Assembly (NCBI GenBank): GCA_019633425.1
Contig: WSUB01000013.1
Location: 124,001 to 188,000 of the forward strand
Length of the DNA stretch: 64,000 bases
Reading direction: 5' to 3'
Source: Tulasnella sp. 424
Taxonomy: Eukaryota > Basidiomycota > Agaricomycetes > Cantharellales > Tulasnellaceae
This document shows, in pieces, positions 23,369 to 33,758 of the stretch. The number at the start of each line of letters is the position of its first letter. The stretch's first letter is position 1. A model generated the notes under the pieces. The model was not told where the DNA came from. It made no database searches and saw only the letters and a list, made by a program, of their open reading frames with translations. Made by a program: the position numbers and the translations under genes.

Positions 23369-24061
23369 CTTTAGGAGAGATGTCGGTGGTTGAAGGGTGG
23401 GGGAGCGCGGTCGAAGGTGGTGGGGAACGTTTGGCTCGCGTGTTCGCAGTTCAGACCCAAACGTATGGTCACGTGGGTGTTAGGTTTTGGGTCGTGCGAG
23501 ATTTCGACGCACCTGTGCTTTCAGCGTTGGAACAAGATTCTGCCTTTCTTTACCTACCAAGCATCAAGACAGCAAGTCGACACCCTCAAATTAAATAGAA
23601 TGGCGTTTGTGGTCACCCATTTCTTTGAATTGGGTGCTCAAGAGAGTCGATAGACCCTCCCCCAAGCGGAACAAGAACATTCGGCTTATCTGGAAAAGGG
23701 GGAGGACTGGCCCAGTCATTCCCAGAGCAATGAATAGGATGGGCTCATCCGCAGTCAGACCTCGCAACCGCTTTTGCGTTTGCCTTGCTTCAGCAACGTT
23801 AACGTTGTCCATAAGTACGGTCCTTCCTCCGGAATCACGTGAGAGGCGCACTGACCAGGCCAAATTTCCCAGCGAATCATCTTTCACCTTGATCCCCCAC
23901 ACCAGTTTCCGCCCCAAAAAGGTGAGCATTAGCATGAAACTCTGGAGAATTACTAGCGGCTATGTTACTTGCTCCGAATTGCCCATTTTACCACCATCCT
24001 TTCGTCCTTCTTGGTCCATATTGCAATACTGACTGACCCTTCTCATCGACTCATCCTCCAG
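23369..24061. other. Bidirectional promoter region between CDC14 and NAC alpha
   Basis: The two genes diverge from here. A minus-strand frame of 114 codons at 23591-23935 has no recognisable domain and was not accepted. Nothing else is supported. Confidence 0.5.
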
Positions 24062-24940
24062 ATGTCCGCCGCCATCGAAGAAGTCACCTCCGATCACTCC
24101 CATTCCGACCACGAGGGTCACGACCATGCTCATGATCATGCTCACGACCATGATCACGACCACGACCATGACCATGATCATGATCTCGATCTCGGTGATG
24201 CCGCTTCTCTCGACAAAATCCAGAGCAGGGCGGAGCGCAAGGCTCGCAAAGCCCTACTTGGAATGGGCCTAAAGCGTGTTCCCGGCATCAATAGGGTGAC
24301 ACTCCGGAGAGCCAAGACTGTATGTTACTTCGTCTGTGTGCTGATTATTAAAGGTGGTTCTGACCTGTGATGCCCTGACCCACAGGTCCTCTTGGTCGTC
24401 GCCCAACCCGACGTCTACAAGAGCCAGAACAGCGACTGCTATATCGTCTTCGGTGAAGCCAAGGTATTATTATAGAGCGCTCGCTCCGGTTGGGCTCTCC
24501 TCCTTACGCTTCGCCTTCCCAGATCGACGAGGGCCAAGCAGGTCTTACCGCACAACTCGCCCAGCAGAGTGCCGCTGCCGCTGCAAAGGCTGAGGAAGAG
24601 GATGACGATGAAGTCCCGGCCCTTGAGCCTGTAGAGGACGACGAAGAGGTTGTTGACGAAACCGGCATCGACTCCAACGATATCGAGATGGTTATGAGCC
24701 AGGTCCGTCACTACGATACTATATCATTGGCCATATATCAGCCCCATCTTCTTACACCTTTGACTGTTTATATAGGTCAACTGCAGCCGTGGAAAAGCTG
24801 TCCGCGCACTCCGGAATTCTGGTGGCGATGTGATCAACGCTAGTACGTCACGGCCTTTTGATCCAACGCACTTACAACACTGACTCTAAAACTTCTCCTG
24901 ATTTACCCCACCGTCCACAGTTATGGCCGCGAGCGGATAG
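24062..24940 (+). CDS. EGD2: Nascent polypeptide-associated complex subunit alpha
   Basis: With the beta subunit this forms NAC, which binds nascent chains at the ribosome exit and steers targeting. Five exons (24062-24319, 24386-24463, 24523-24702, 24776-24842, 24921-24940) join to 200 residues. The NAC domain reads [20 protein letters not shown], then [20 protein letters not shown] and VFGEAKIDEGQ. An acidic linker leads to the UBA domain, [20 protein letters not shown] ending DVINAIMAASG. The last exon encodes six residues. Unusual for the family is a block of alternating His and Asp at about residues 12-42 ([20 protein letters not shown]), which fungal orthologs normally replace by a short acidic stretch. 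Confidence 0.95.
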
Positions 24941-25234
24941 ATGTACCAGTAGTTGTCATGAGTTGCCTAACATTTTGGATCTTGTACTTTTCCCAATCTA
25001 TCCTCGTTGCCGCTTTGAAACGACAGAGATAGCAATGCGTAGCATCGATATAAGCTGGATCTTTACGGCCTCAAGAGGATGGCCGACCCTCCTACATCCT
25101 TCTGTACAGAGCACTGATAAAGGTCCTCGCCGTTAATCCCGAACCGGAAGGTCCCACGGCAATTCCTACTCCAATACAATCACCTGGTACAAAGCGTCAT
25201 CGGGAAACAGACTTTCACTCAGCAAGCGGCGGTC
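24941..25234. other. Short intergenic stretch between NAC alpha and F-box gene
   Basis: It holds the NAC alpha 3' UTR and the F-box gene promoter. A further upstream exon of the F-box gene cannot be excluded. Confidence 0.4.
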
Positions 25235-27435
25235 ATGCTACTAAGTCTACCTGAAGAGCTCATTATAGCAATTCTACAGCGTGCCGAACCCTCTTGCCTC
25301 GTCCGATGCAGGCAGGTCAGTCTGACCCCTACGTTGAGGTCCATTAGGCTTGACTAAAACATCCGCCACCCGGACTAGGTCTGCCGTTCCCTCAATGAAC
25401 TAGTATCCACAACTAGCACCCTCAAGTATAAATGCACTCTCTGGCAGTATGGTTATGCAGATTTCCCAACGGCAGAACCTTTATCCATTGCCCAGAAGCA
25501 GGCACGTCTCGAGGGACTTGCCCAAGGGTGGAGAGATCCTCAGTGGTCGGATATGATGAGAGTCCCATTATTCAGAGAGGGCACTACATATGAGCTCCAG
25601 GGTGGAATCTTCGTTTCAGGTGAATTTGGAATTTCTCTCCTTTAATCGTGGCTTTAACACACCTCCTGGATTCCGAACATCTTCCCTCACTTTCCCTCCT
25701 CTGTCTAGGCCGACCGAGCTCTGAAGATCATAGAAGCACACGCGGATTGCTCTTTTGGGAACTTCCTTGGCGAGATTATGAGGCAGAGGATCAAGCTATC
25801 ACCATGCAGGCGGAACCTCCCCACGAACCAACCTGGGTGATACCCGATCTTGGCGTCGACGTCCATGATTTTCAAATTGATCCGGCTCAAGATCTCTTGG
25901 TCCTCGTAGCCAAAGGGTAGGAGCCAATTGCAATTTGTCCTGCGCAGTCGAACCACTCTAACACCGCAGCCCCACCCCCTGTCCCAGGAAATCAAACACG
26001 GGCGAAGGCACGAATGTCATCACTGTACACATAAGGAACATGTCCGATGGTGTAGCTCATCCCGAAACCGAAGTTCCCCTGAAGCAGCTCGAATTACATC
26101 ATACCCCTGAGGGACACCGTCTGGTCGTGATTGGTTTCATTATTCAAATCGTGGATGATATCATAGGTAAATGGTGACCACATAACATGGTGACTAGTCT
26201 CACACATTTTTTTCTTATTGTTTAGGAGTTCTTACTTGTTTCCGTTCTTTCAATGTCGAGGCTCCTCCACCCTTCGATGTCGTCCTCAGTCGAAGCAGGG
26301 TCGACGTCTTTAACTGGAAGACGGGCGTCAGCTACGCAGTAGGTTTCATTTACCGTAAACTCCTGGTCTACGGCTAACAGCATACGGCGGTAGTGCATTG
26401 AGGATGACGGGGTTGACTCCATCATCTTCCTGGACGAAGAAACGATCATGCTTGTCCGGCGGGTCGGGGATATAATCCCAAAGACAATTTCCCTCGATGT
26501 CTTCAAGTACAGCCTCGCAGCTTCTGTCAAGCCTCCTACGTCTCGTACATCGGAGTATCCGCTCTCACCACTCGGAGCTCGGTTGATTGCTCGCTTCTTC
26601 CTCCCCCACATGCCCGACGAGCCGGGAGTAATCACCCACGTTATTGCTCGCTGCGAGCCCACCCCATCATACCGCGAAACTCCCACCAAGCGACCCCGTC
26701 AGATGCAGTCACCCGCACCGACTACCCGCCCTGCCCAAAGTGCTCGAATAGTTTCATTATCTTTCGTCACTTTACAACCTCACTTCCCTCCGTTGGAACG
26801 ACCCTTCATCTTCCTTTTCTTCGCAGAAACTATTCGAAAGCTCGCCACCAAGTATGGCAATGGGACCTGTACTCAAATGAATTGGGAGACTTGGGGCCCA
26901 CAAAACACTCGAATCCTCGAACGAGCCGCGCCATCGCAATGGATATGCTATACTTACGGCAGCAAGTTCGCATATCTAAATACTACAACAGGACAAGCTG
27001 TGGTCACCATCTTTGATTTTAACCCTGCTGCTGTTCGGACCGGGGAGGATGTAGTGGTCGAGACCTACCCTGGCGGAACCACGTACAAACGATGGGAAAC
27101 GGAATACAACTACGGAGTCTACACCAACGTAAGTGTTTCAACTCAGTTTCGACCTAGCTTGAATAAAATATTCATCGAATTTTGGCGAACACCGTAGAGT
27201 TCACGAGACGTCGCGGCTCTGGGAAGTTGGACATCCGACACTTCTTCAGCCTTGCCATACGTTAAGTTTGAGAGCACCACAACTTTCCGTGGTGCCACGT
27301 CCGTAATGATCGACCATGAGAGGGTTATCGTCGCGGTGCGTCTATATGCCCTCGTAGCCTGTGTAAAAGGTGTGCTGATTCCGTAAACAGACTAGAGAAT
27401 TCTTTGGCGATGCCTTCATAGTATTCAACGTATAA
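25235..27435 (+). CDS. F-box protein with beta-rich C-terminal region
   Basis: F-box proteins recruit substrates to SCF ubiquitin ligases through SKP1. Eight exons (25235-25315, 25379-25619, 25709-25916, 25988-26166, 26226-26338, 26394-27128, 27198-27335, 27391-27435) give 579 residues. The F-box is at the very start: LLSLPEELIIAILQRAEP, then RCRQVCRSLNELVSTT. The rest resembles many agaricomycete F-box proteins whose C-terminal half is predicted to be a beta-propeller-like substrate module (for example LLFWELPWRDYE, DFQIDPAQDLLVLVA, VDVFNWKTGVSYA), but no WD signature is clear. It converges on the oxygenase gene with only 11 bp between stop codons. Substrate unknown. Confidence 0.8.
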
Positions 27436-27446
27436 TATTAATTTAT

Positions 27447-28484
27447 TCAAGGCTTCGGCTGCATGAACATTAAATCAGAACGCAGGACCATCTTTTTGCC
27501 TTTCAGGACTTTGCGGCCTTCGTGAAGCATGCACTCTTTCCCGTGCCTTGACGAGGTCCGCATCAGGAGGGTGACGACTGTAGCAGAGACTTCGGACAAA
27601 CTTACCGATGGAGCAAAGCGGTTCCTCTTGTTAGAGGGGGGACGATTTCATCCGTTGTCTTTTTTGTACGTGGTTTGTAGAATACAGTCTGTACCCGACC
27701 TCCCGAATAAGTCCTATGCAGGCAACATCTAGCACAAGGTGGGCGTACCTGGCCTCCTTCAACGCCGTCCTCCTCTCCAGTTAAGTAAACCAGTAACGTC
27801 CATTCGGACCACATTCCGGCCTTGGGATCTCGGATACTGTCGTCGTAATGAGCTCCGAAATACTGGCCTGCGTGGTCCCTGGCGCATCAGTAGCGAGAGC
27901 GGGGAACACCTCAGACGGTCGACATACCCTCGCTATATCTATAGAGTCTTATGTTCGAGTTAAAAGCGGACGCTCTGGCCGGAGGTGAAAGGTGGCTCTG
28001 GAATGACGGTATGTTTCCGACATGGGGTCCCAAGGCTGTCCAAAGCGACTCGGCAAAGGATGGAGATGGGATGCTGATACGATCTGCTCTTCACACACAA
28101 TCATCAGAACAACCGATACAATTTAGGTCTTGGAAAACCTATGCTGACCGTTAACTCGGTCGGCCTCCCCACGTTTAGCCGCAGGGGTCACGACAAGAGG
28201 CAGCTTCTCAAGGAATGAACAGAAGGCTTTGCACTCCGCCGGATCGAGAAAGTTCTGTTCCCAGAAAAATAACCGAGAAGATATTAGGGATGTGAATACC
28301 TTTGTCTTGGTAAGCACCCCGAACGAACGTGGATCAAAAGAATCTGATCAGGCTCAAACACATCCACTTCGAGGTAGTCTTTCTGAGATATTGATGGCCA
28401 ATCCGTGTCGTTCACCGTTGCGGCAGGTGCGGGTGCGGGTGCATTTCTGGGTGCTGGAACAGCATTGGTCGCTTTCTTACCCAT
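27447..28484 (-). CDS. 2-oxoglutarate/Fe(II) dioxygenase, prolyl 4-hydroxylase-like
   Basis: Six exons (28484-28329, 28254-28149, 28083-27928, 27867-27749, 27688-27606, 27546-27447) join to 239 residues. The fold starts with NFLDPAECKAFCSFLEKLPL and KRGEADRVN. The iron site HxD is in GAHYDDSIRDPKAG, and EWTLLVYLTG and GVEGGQTVFY follow. The distal His lies in LLHRHGKECMLHEGRK, and the basic residue for 2-oxoglutarate is likely the Arg of KKMVLRSDLMF. It belongs to the P4Hc-type oxygenases (RNA demethylase- or prolyl-hydroxylase-like); substrate is not predictable. A Pro/Ala-rich N-terminus (PAPRNAPAPAPA) precedes the core. The first ATG with a good frame was taken as start. Confidence 0.88.
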
Positions 28485-28700
28485 AGAGCGGGAGGTGGTT
28501 GTGGCGTTAGGAAGGGCTGGTGTCCGACTTCTAACCGAGACAAACAAGCACTATGTCTGGATATTAACCATCGACCTGACACCCGAGGGGGACGACGAGA
28601 CCGGTGAAACGGAGGACCAATATTCTACTAAATTTACGTTCTAATACGCACAGAAACTGCGAATAATGAAGCAGGACGGGAGATGGCACTTTTGGTAACC

Positions 28701-30266
28701 TTATATAGTAAACCCCGTATCCATGTCGGGACACTGGTCCGCCCTCAAAAACTCGACGTCCTCGCAAATATCCTTCAGCGCCAGGACATCTGAAGCAAAT
28801 CCCGATTGGTCCCCCACTATGATGAGCTTCAATCGTGCTGCAGGGGCTACCGCGGGATCCCTCGACATCATCCTCTTACGAACAATACCTAGAAGATGAG
28901 GAGCAATCTGGTCGCTGTAGGAAACGGTTATTCTGTGCAGCTTGGGTAGCCTCCACCTACGAGGATAGCGCTGCCCGTCTTGTTCTAAGTCCGCTAATTC
29001 GTGTAAGGGACCAAGGGATGAGGGACCAGCGGGGTCGGAGGGACTCGCGGGGAAGAGGCGATTGTAGTTTATGATAAGGCGTTTGGTTCTGGGTAGTGCC
29101 GAGCATATGGCGGCCAAGCGAGATCCCACAACCGATTCGTTCGTGCCCCCGAAATTGAAATCCACGTCCACTCCTGCTTCTCCATTGACCGACCCTCCCC
29201 ACAAAGCTGCAATATCCGGAACGATGCGTACGGGATCGAATGATTGAGCCCAGAGCAGAAACAGCATACTCCTCTCCTCATCGTCGAAGCCGAGTAAACC
29301 TTTGAGTTGAAAGCGGAACCGGCGGTAGTCGAGGTAGACTTGTGACCTGCCGAATCCTACGGATTTGAACGCCGCTCCCCCGATCTGAGAATCAGGCAGA
29401 TGCTTGAGGAGGTTTAGGAAATGGGTTTCGTATTCCACAAAGTCGGCCATGCATCCCAGTTCCAAGTGAGTGCATTCTGGAAGGTGAAGTCTAAGGCAAA
29501 ACGCTTGGACATCTGAAGGCAAGAGAAAGGCCGTGATGAATGTTTTTAGGCGGGGTAGTGTGATGCGTTCTGCTAGCGGCCGGCCATCGTTCTTGAGCCT
29601 GACGTCCCGGATCTCGAGCGAATTGATTCGCGGACAGGCGGCTAGGATGTCGAATAGCTGAGAAATCGATGGTGCACTGCTGTATAATTTCTGTAACTTC
29701 AAGCGTTCCAGCGACGCGAACGAACCGTCCCAAGGGATAGAAACGTAATCCACGCTTAGGGATTGGATTTGGCTCACTTGACCGGCGAATAAGGGTGACG
29801 TTTCATCCGGCTGGCCGATCATGCTCGCTCCCTCCCACGCGGACAAGGACAGGTCACTTAGTTTGGGTGCTGGTGTTGTTCGAATCTCTTCCGGAAGATT
29901 TGTGGAGTCTTGTGGAATGCGAAGGTGGAATGACTTGAAGCGATGGATGTGTGGCAGAATCAGGGGAAGACAGCCCAAGTCCCCGTATGTCCCGTAGCGA
30001 ATATCGAGGGGCTGGTTAACTGAGAATTTTAGGGCAAGACTGGTCCAGTTCGGCCCATCAGTGTCCTTGATTGTGACCCAGAAACGAGGAGTGTGGCGTA
30101 TCACTTCGTTCCACGACCGGCATACCCGTCGCAGATTATTGATTTGCTTTCGATAATCGACGGCGTGCACGTTCACTGAAAGAGCAATGACTGCAACGAA
30201 GATCTCCTCTGGGAGCCGGAGAATATGAGGCGAGTTGGATAGCTCTGCAGAGTGCCGAGTACTCAT
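28701..30266 (-). CDS. F-box protein, single exon
   Basis: An uninterrupted frame of 521 codons. The F-box lies at residues about 14-65: ILRLPEEIFVAVIALSV, then NNLRRVCRSWNEVIRHTPRFW. The remainder has regularly spaced leucines (LERLKLQKLYS, INSLEIRDVRL) typical of the leucine-rich repeat-like region in agaricomycete F-box proteins. It is presumed to be an SCF substrate adaptor with an unknown target. The gene diverges from the RRM array at 30626. Its first ~45 codons and promoter are duplicated as a fragment at 32231-32430, marking the left end of the duplicated segment. Confidence 0.85.
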   Translation of the reverse strand: MSTRHSAELSNSPHILRLPEEIFVAVIALSVNVHAVDYRKQINNLRRVCRSWNEVIRHTPRFWVTIKDTDGPNWTSLALKFSVNQPLDIRYGTYGDLGCLPLILPHIHRFKSFHLRIPQDSTNLPEEIRTTPAPKLSDLSLSAWEGASMIGQPDETSPLFAGQVSQIQSLSVDYVSIPWDGSFASLERLKLQKLYSSAPSISQLFDILAACPRINSLEIRDVRLKNDGRPLAERITLPRLKTFITAFLLPSDVQAFCLRLHLPECTHLELGCMADFVEYETHFLNLLKHLPDSQIGGAAFKSVGFGRSQVYLDYRRFRFQLKGLLGFDDEERSMLFLLWAQSFDPVRIVPDIAALWGGSVNGEAGVDVDFNFGGTNESVVGSRLAAICSALPRTKRLIINYNRLFPASPSDPAGPSSLGPLHELADLEQDGQRYPRRWRLPKLHRITVSYSDQIAPHLLGIVRKRMMSRDPAVAPAARLKLIIVGDQSGFASDVLALKDICEDVEFLRADQCPDMDTGFTI

Positions 30267-30625
30267 GGTTGTCTAGCAAATACAATACCCTTGAGTGTTC
30301 GTCCTGGGCAGAGCTAGATGGAAAGAGACCTACTCAGAGGGCGAAGGTCCACGTTATAGCGTGAAAATACTTTGGAAGCCCGATATACACTTTATAGAAG
30401 TAAACAGTTGTATGTCGGTAGCGGTCCAGTGATGTGGGCGGTGCGCACGGTTGGAGGGATTAGCAGTGGCGTAGGAGGGTGACGGCTTGTGACGGAGATC
30501 GACAGGAGATGCGCAGCCGGCATGGGGCAAATTTCAAACTCCGACGGTGCCTGGTACCCAACCCTCCGATTCGCTGCATCTCATCCAATCCCACCGTTCA
30601 TCTAAGACATCAGATTTTCAAAGCA
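30267..30625. promoter_or_regulatory. Divergent promoter region, F-box / RRM copy 1
   Basis: This 359-bp stretch carries landmarks found upstream of all RRM copies: actcagagggcgaagg, cactttatagaagtaaacag, and caaatttcaaactccgacgg. The ~30 bases that carry the TATA box in copies 2-5 are missing here: the sequence passes from ccgacggtgcctgg straight to ctccgattcgctgcat. Confidence 0.6.
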
Positions 30626-31352
30626 ATGTCATCAAAGGTTTATGTTGGTTAGTTTCGTCGTGCTTCCCTGTTAATAGTTGTCTCCAGTCTGCGATCGCTG
30701 CCTGAGCGGCGTTGAGAACGCACCTTTGATTCCTGACGTCGTTTGCCCGCATATTATCCCACAATCGCGGATCACAAACCTGTTTTGACTGTCGTTCGAA
30801 TGGCTCGATACACGCGCTGTGGATATGTGGTGTAATGCAATCGTTTGCGTTTCGTGGTTTGGTTGTCTCCTCGTCCCCGTGGGGTGCCTTCACCGTTTCA
30901 GGCAATCTCAATTGGAGTACCGACGAACACACCCTGGTGCAGGCTTTTGGCGAATTCGGAGTGGTTCTTTACGTGAGCAGTTGTCCTCGAGAGCCCCGTA
31001 CTGTTTGATGTAACGTTTCTATGCATGTGGACTGGGTTCCGTGTCCGTGCATCCTCCTTAGGCTATCGTCATGCGAGACAGCGCGACCGGCCGCTCTCGT
31101 GGATTCGGATTCGTTACGTTCGGTAGCACAGCCGAAGCCGAAGCTGCTATCGCCGGGATGAATGGTTCAGAACTCGATGGACGTCGCATCCAAGTCACCC
31201 CCGCTCACACCCGCCCATCCGGTGGTGGAGGTATGGTTTCGCTCTGACCTTCCTGAAATCAGGATGACATTTTGGCCTAACTTGATCCAATTGTCTCTTA
31301 TTATCCAGGCTATGGCCGTGGCGGTGACGGTGGCTACCAGGGAGAAGACTAG
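30626..31352 (+). CDS. Glycine-rich RRM protein, copy 1 (shortened tail)
   Basis: Exons 30626-30647, 30902-30972, 31062-31230 and 31309-31352 give 101 residues. One RRM is present: RNP2 is KVYVGNLNW across intron 1, and RNP1 is RGFGFVTF. Family members are small nuclear or cytoplasmic RNA chaperones related to cold-inducible RNA-binding proteins. The glycine tail stops after [14 protein letters not shown] at a TAG; past the stop the frame still reads QQHPRGGGYQSGY and a second stop. So the tail was longer and has been cut by a nonsense change. The predicted RNA-contact motifs are intact. The promoter lacks the TATA box of the other copies. Confidence 0.75.
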
Positions 31353-32230
31353 CAGCAGCACCCCCGCGGTGGCGGCTACCAGAGCGGCTACTAGGCTCCT
31401 TGTCTATTCTCCGGTATGGCTCCAAGCTTCTTTGGGGAGGGCTTTTCATCTAACAAGGTCTCGCCATGCAGCGTCCAGGCTTGAATCAATACTTTTTTCT
31501 CCTCGCTCTGTAGTTCTTGGCCATTTCCTTTCGCCCAGCGTGCTGCTCCTTCGTACTTCGTCGACTGCTTCGCCCTTGTTCCCGTCCCGAGATGATTCCA
31601 TGTCTTGTGATCCTCGGGTTCGAATTTCGCCCGTAGTATCCCCGGTGCAAGCGTTTCAACTGCTATACAAAATACCAAGTAAAAATATTTTTCTGATCCT
31701 GAAACAGCTGCGTTGGCTGTGGGCCAAAAGTAGTAGAGCCTTGCGGACTGAGCTGTTAATCGCTGCTAATAAGTGCCAAGCAGGTGTGCATAACGTGCAC
31801 GTTCCGATTTACATACCCGACCAGGCTCGATTTTGTCTCCTTTTTTCACGGTCTCTTGCGGGCTACCTTTAAGCTGCAGCATATCACTCCTACCCACCAA
31901 TACTCAAATAAAGTTTGCAAACGCCAGGCTCGCCGGCCAGTACACCTTCGCACAAGGGGGGAGCGTTAATGTTGCCCCGAACACGGCGGCAATGCGTGAG
32001 CAAGAGAAGGCCACGAACGTCGGCTAATCGACTTGATATCCGCTGAGAGGACTACGTATGTTCTCCCAAATTCAAACATGCCCTGGACATGGCCAGGCGC
32101 TCATTTCTTTCCCACACATCCGCCGCACATTAACCCAAATCGAGCTTAAGAACCCCGGCCAGAATCAGGGTTTTTGCTCTGCATCGTCCACCAACACTAG
32201 CATCCTACTGTCCCTGATGTTCTTCACTTT
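31353..32230. repeat. 3' flank of RRM copy 1 and duplicated 5' flank of the CPL1-like gene
   Basis: 31353-31860 matches the 3' flanks of the other RRM copies. From about 31857 (gctgcagcatatcactc, then aataaagtttgca) to 32228 it parallels 40145-40325, the promoter and first codons of the CPL1-like gene, including gaaccccggccag, tttttgctctgcatcgtc and an ATG at 32217. It stops abruptly at the joint near 32230. Confidence 0.75.
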
Positions 32231-32411
32231 GCAGATTATTGATTTACTTTCGATAATCAACAGCGTTCACGTTCACTACAAGAGCAATAACTGCGACGAA
32301 AATCTCCTATGGGAGCCCGAGAATGGTAAGGGGAGTTGGGTAGCTCTGCAGAATGCTGAGTACTCATGGTTGTCTAGCGAATATAATTCCCTTGAATGCC
32401 CGCCTGGTTAG
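32217..32411 (+). other. Chimeric ORF across a duplication joint
   Basis: A 64-codon frame uses the duplicated CPL1-like promoter and start codon (MFFTL against MFSTL in the parent). It then continues into the antisense strand of the F-box gene start (QIIDLLSIINSVHVH and onward) to TAG at 32409-32411. No parent protein is continued past the first few residues, so the sequence would be new. It may be transcribed from the copied promoter, but nothing shows that it is functional. Confidence 0.4.
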
Positions 32412-32430
32412 TAGAGCTAGATGAAAGGGG
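32231..32430 (-). pseudogene. 5' fragment of the F-box gene
   Basis: The stretch gcagattattgattt onward matches 30131-30330: the first ~45 codons of the F-box gene (minus strand) plus its promoter, with substitutions and small indels. The rest of the gene is absent and the CPL1-like fragment abuts it. Confidence 0.85.
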
Positions 32431-32659
32431 ACCTACTACCCAGAAAGCGAAGGACCACAAAATACTTCTGGAAGCGATATGCACTTTATAGAAGTGAACA
32501 GCTGTATGTCGGTAGCTGTCAAGTGAGATTGGCAAGTGCTCACGGTTGTAGCGCGTAGTAGTGACGCAGGAGGTGACGGCTTGTGACGGAGATCGACAGG
32601 AGATGCGCAGCCGGCACGGGGCAAATTTCAAACTCCGACGGTGCCTTGGTCTCAGTCCA

Positions 32660-32666
32660 TATAAAA
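32660..32666 (+). promoter_or_regulatory. TATA box, RRM copy 2
   Basis: TATAAAA within tcagtccatataaaactcac, 87 bases before the ATG; conserved in copies 2 to 5. Confidence 0.6.
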
Positions 32667-32746
32667 CTCACCACACACCGACTCACTGCATTTCATCCGA
32701 TTCCCCTCTCCTACCGTTCATCTAAGGCAATCAGATTTTCAAAGCA

Positions 32747-33758
32747 ATGTCATCCAAGGTTTATGTTGGTTAGTTTCGTCGTGCTCCTTGTAGACAGTTG
32801 TCTCCAGTTTGCGATCGTGTTGGATCTGCCTGAGGCGCTGTTGAGAACGCAGCTTTGATTCCTGACGTCGTCTGCCTGCATGTTATCCCACCATCACGGA
32901 TCACAAATCCGTTTTGACTGTCGCTCAAATGACTCGATACACACTGTGGATATGTGGTGTAAATGCAATCGTTTGCGTTTCGTGGTCTGGTTCGTCTGTC
33001 TCCGTCGTCCCTGTGTGGTGCTTGATCGTTGCAGGCAACCTCAGTTGGAATACCAACGATGAAAGCCTGAGGCAGGCTTTCGGCCAGTACGGGTCGGTTC
33101 TTGACGTGAGCACTTGTCCCCAGGAGCCCCGTATCGTTTGATGTAACGTTTGTATGCGTGTGGACTGGGTTCCGTGTCCGTGTCCGTGCATCGTCCTTNN
33201 NNNNNNNNNNNNNNNNNNNNNNNNNNNNNNNNNNNNNNNNNNNNNNNNNNNNNNNNNNNNNNNNNNNNNNNNNNNNNNNNNNNNNNNNNNNNNNNNNCAG
33301 GAGCCCCGTATCGTTTGATGTAACGTTTGTATGCGTGTGGACTGGGTTCCGTGTCCGTGTCCGTGCATCGTCCTTAGGCCATCGTCATGCAAGACCGCGA
33401 GACCGGCCGCTCTCGTGGATTCGGATTCGTCACTTTCGGCTCCGAACAAGAAGCCCAGGATGCTATTAATGGGTTGAATGATCAAGAACTCGATGGGCGT
33501 CGCCTGAAGGTCAACCTAGCTAACGCCCGCCCATCCGGTGGAGGTATGCCTTCGCTCTGACCTTCCGGAAATAGCGATGACAATTTAACCTAACTCGATC
33601 CCATCGTCTCTGCTTATTCAGGCTCCCGTGGTGGCTACGGGGGAGGAGGAGGCTACCAGCAGCGCGGCGGCTACGGCCAACAAAGCAGCTACGGCCAAGG
33701 CGGCGGCTACAATCAAGGCGGCTACAGCCAACAAGGCGGCTACGGCGGCGGTTACTAA
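32747..33758 (+). CDS. Glycine-rich RRM protein, copy 2 (contains assembly gap)
   Basis: Exons 32747-32768, 33035-33105, 33378-33543 and 33622-33758 join to 131 residues, and the frame is intact. The RRM has [20 protein letters not shown] and RGFGFVTF, and ends with [17 protein letters not shown]. The tail is repetitive: [20 protein letters not shown], then [18 protein letters not shown]. Such GYNQ tails support weak self-association and RNA binding. Intron 2 contains 99 N; see the gap entry. If the duplicated flank is removed, intron 2 is 95 nt, the same as in copy 5. Confidence 0.85.
33199..33297. other. Run of 99 N with identical flanks (probable false gap)
   Basis: The 78 bases before the gap (33121-33198) are identical to the 78 bases after it (33298-33375). 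Merging them yields a normal 95-nt intron 2, so the gap most likely joins two overlapping contig ends. Confidence 0.85.

Noticed and set aside
23591..23935. Minus-strand ORF of 114 codons between CDC14 and NAC alpha
   Set aside because: No domain, no splice partners, and it lies in a divergent promoter region.
33158..33485. ORFs running through the N block
   Set aside because: They consist of unknown residues plus intron and antisense sequence.
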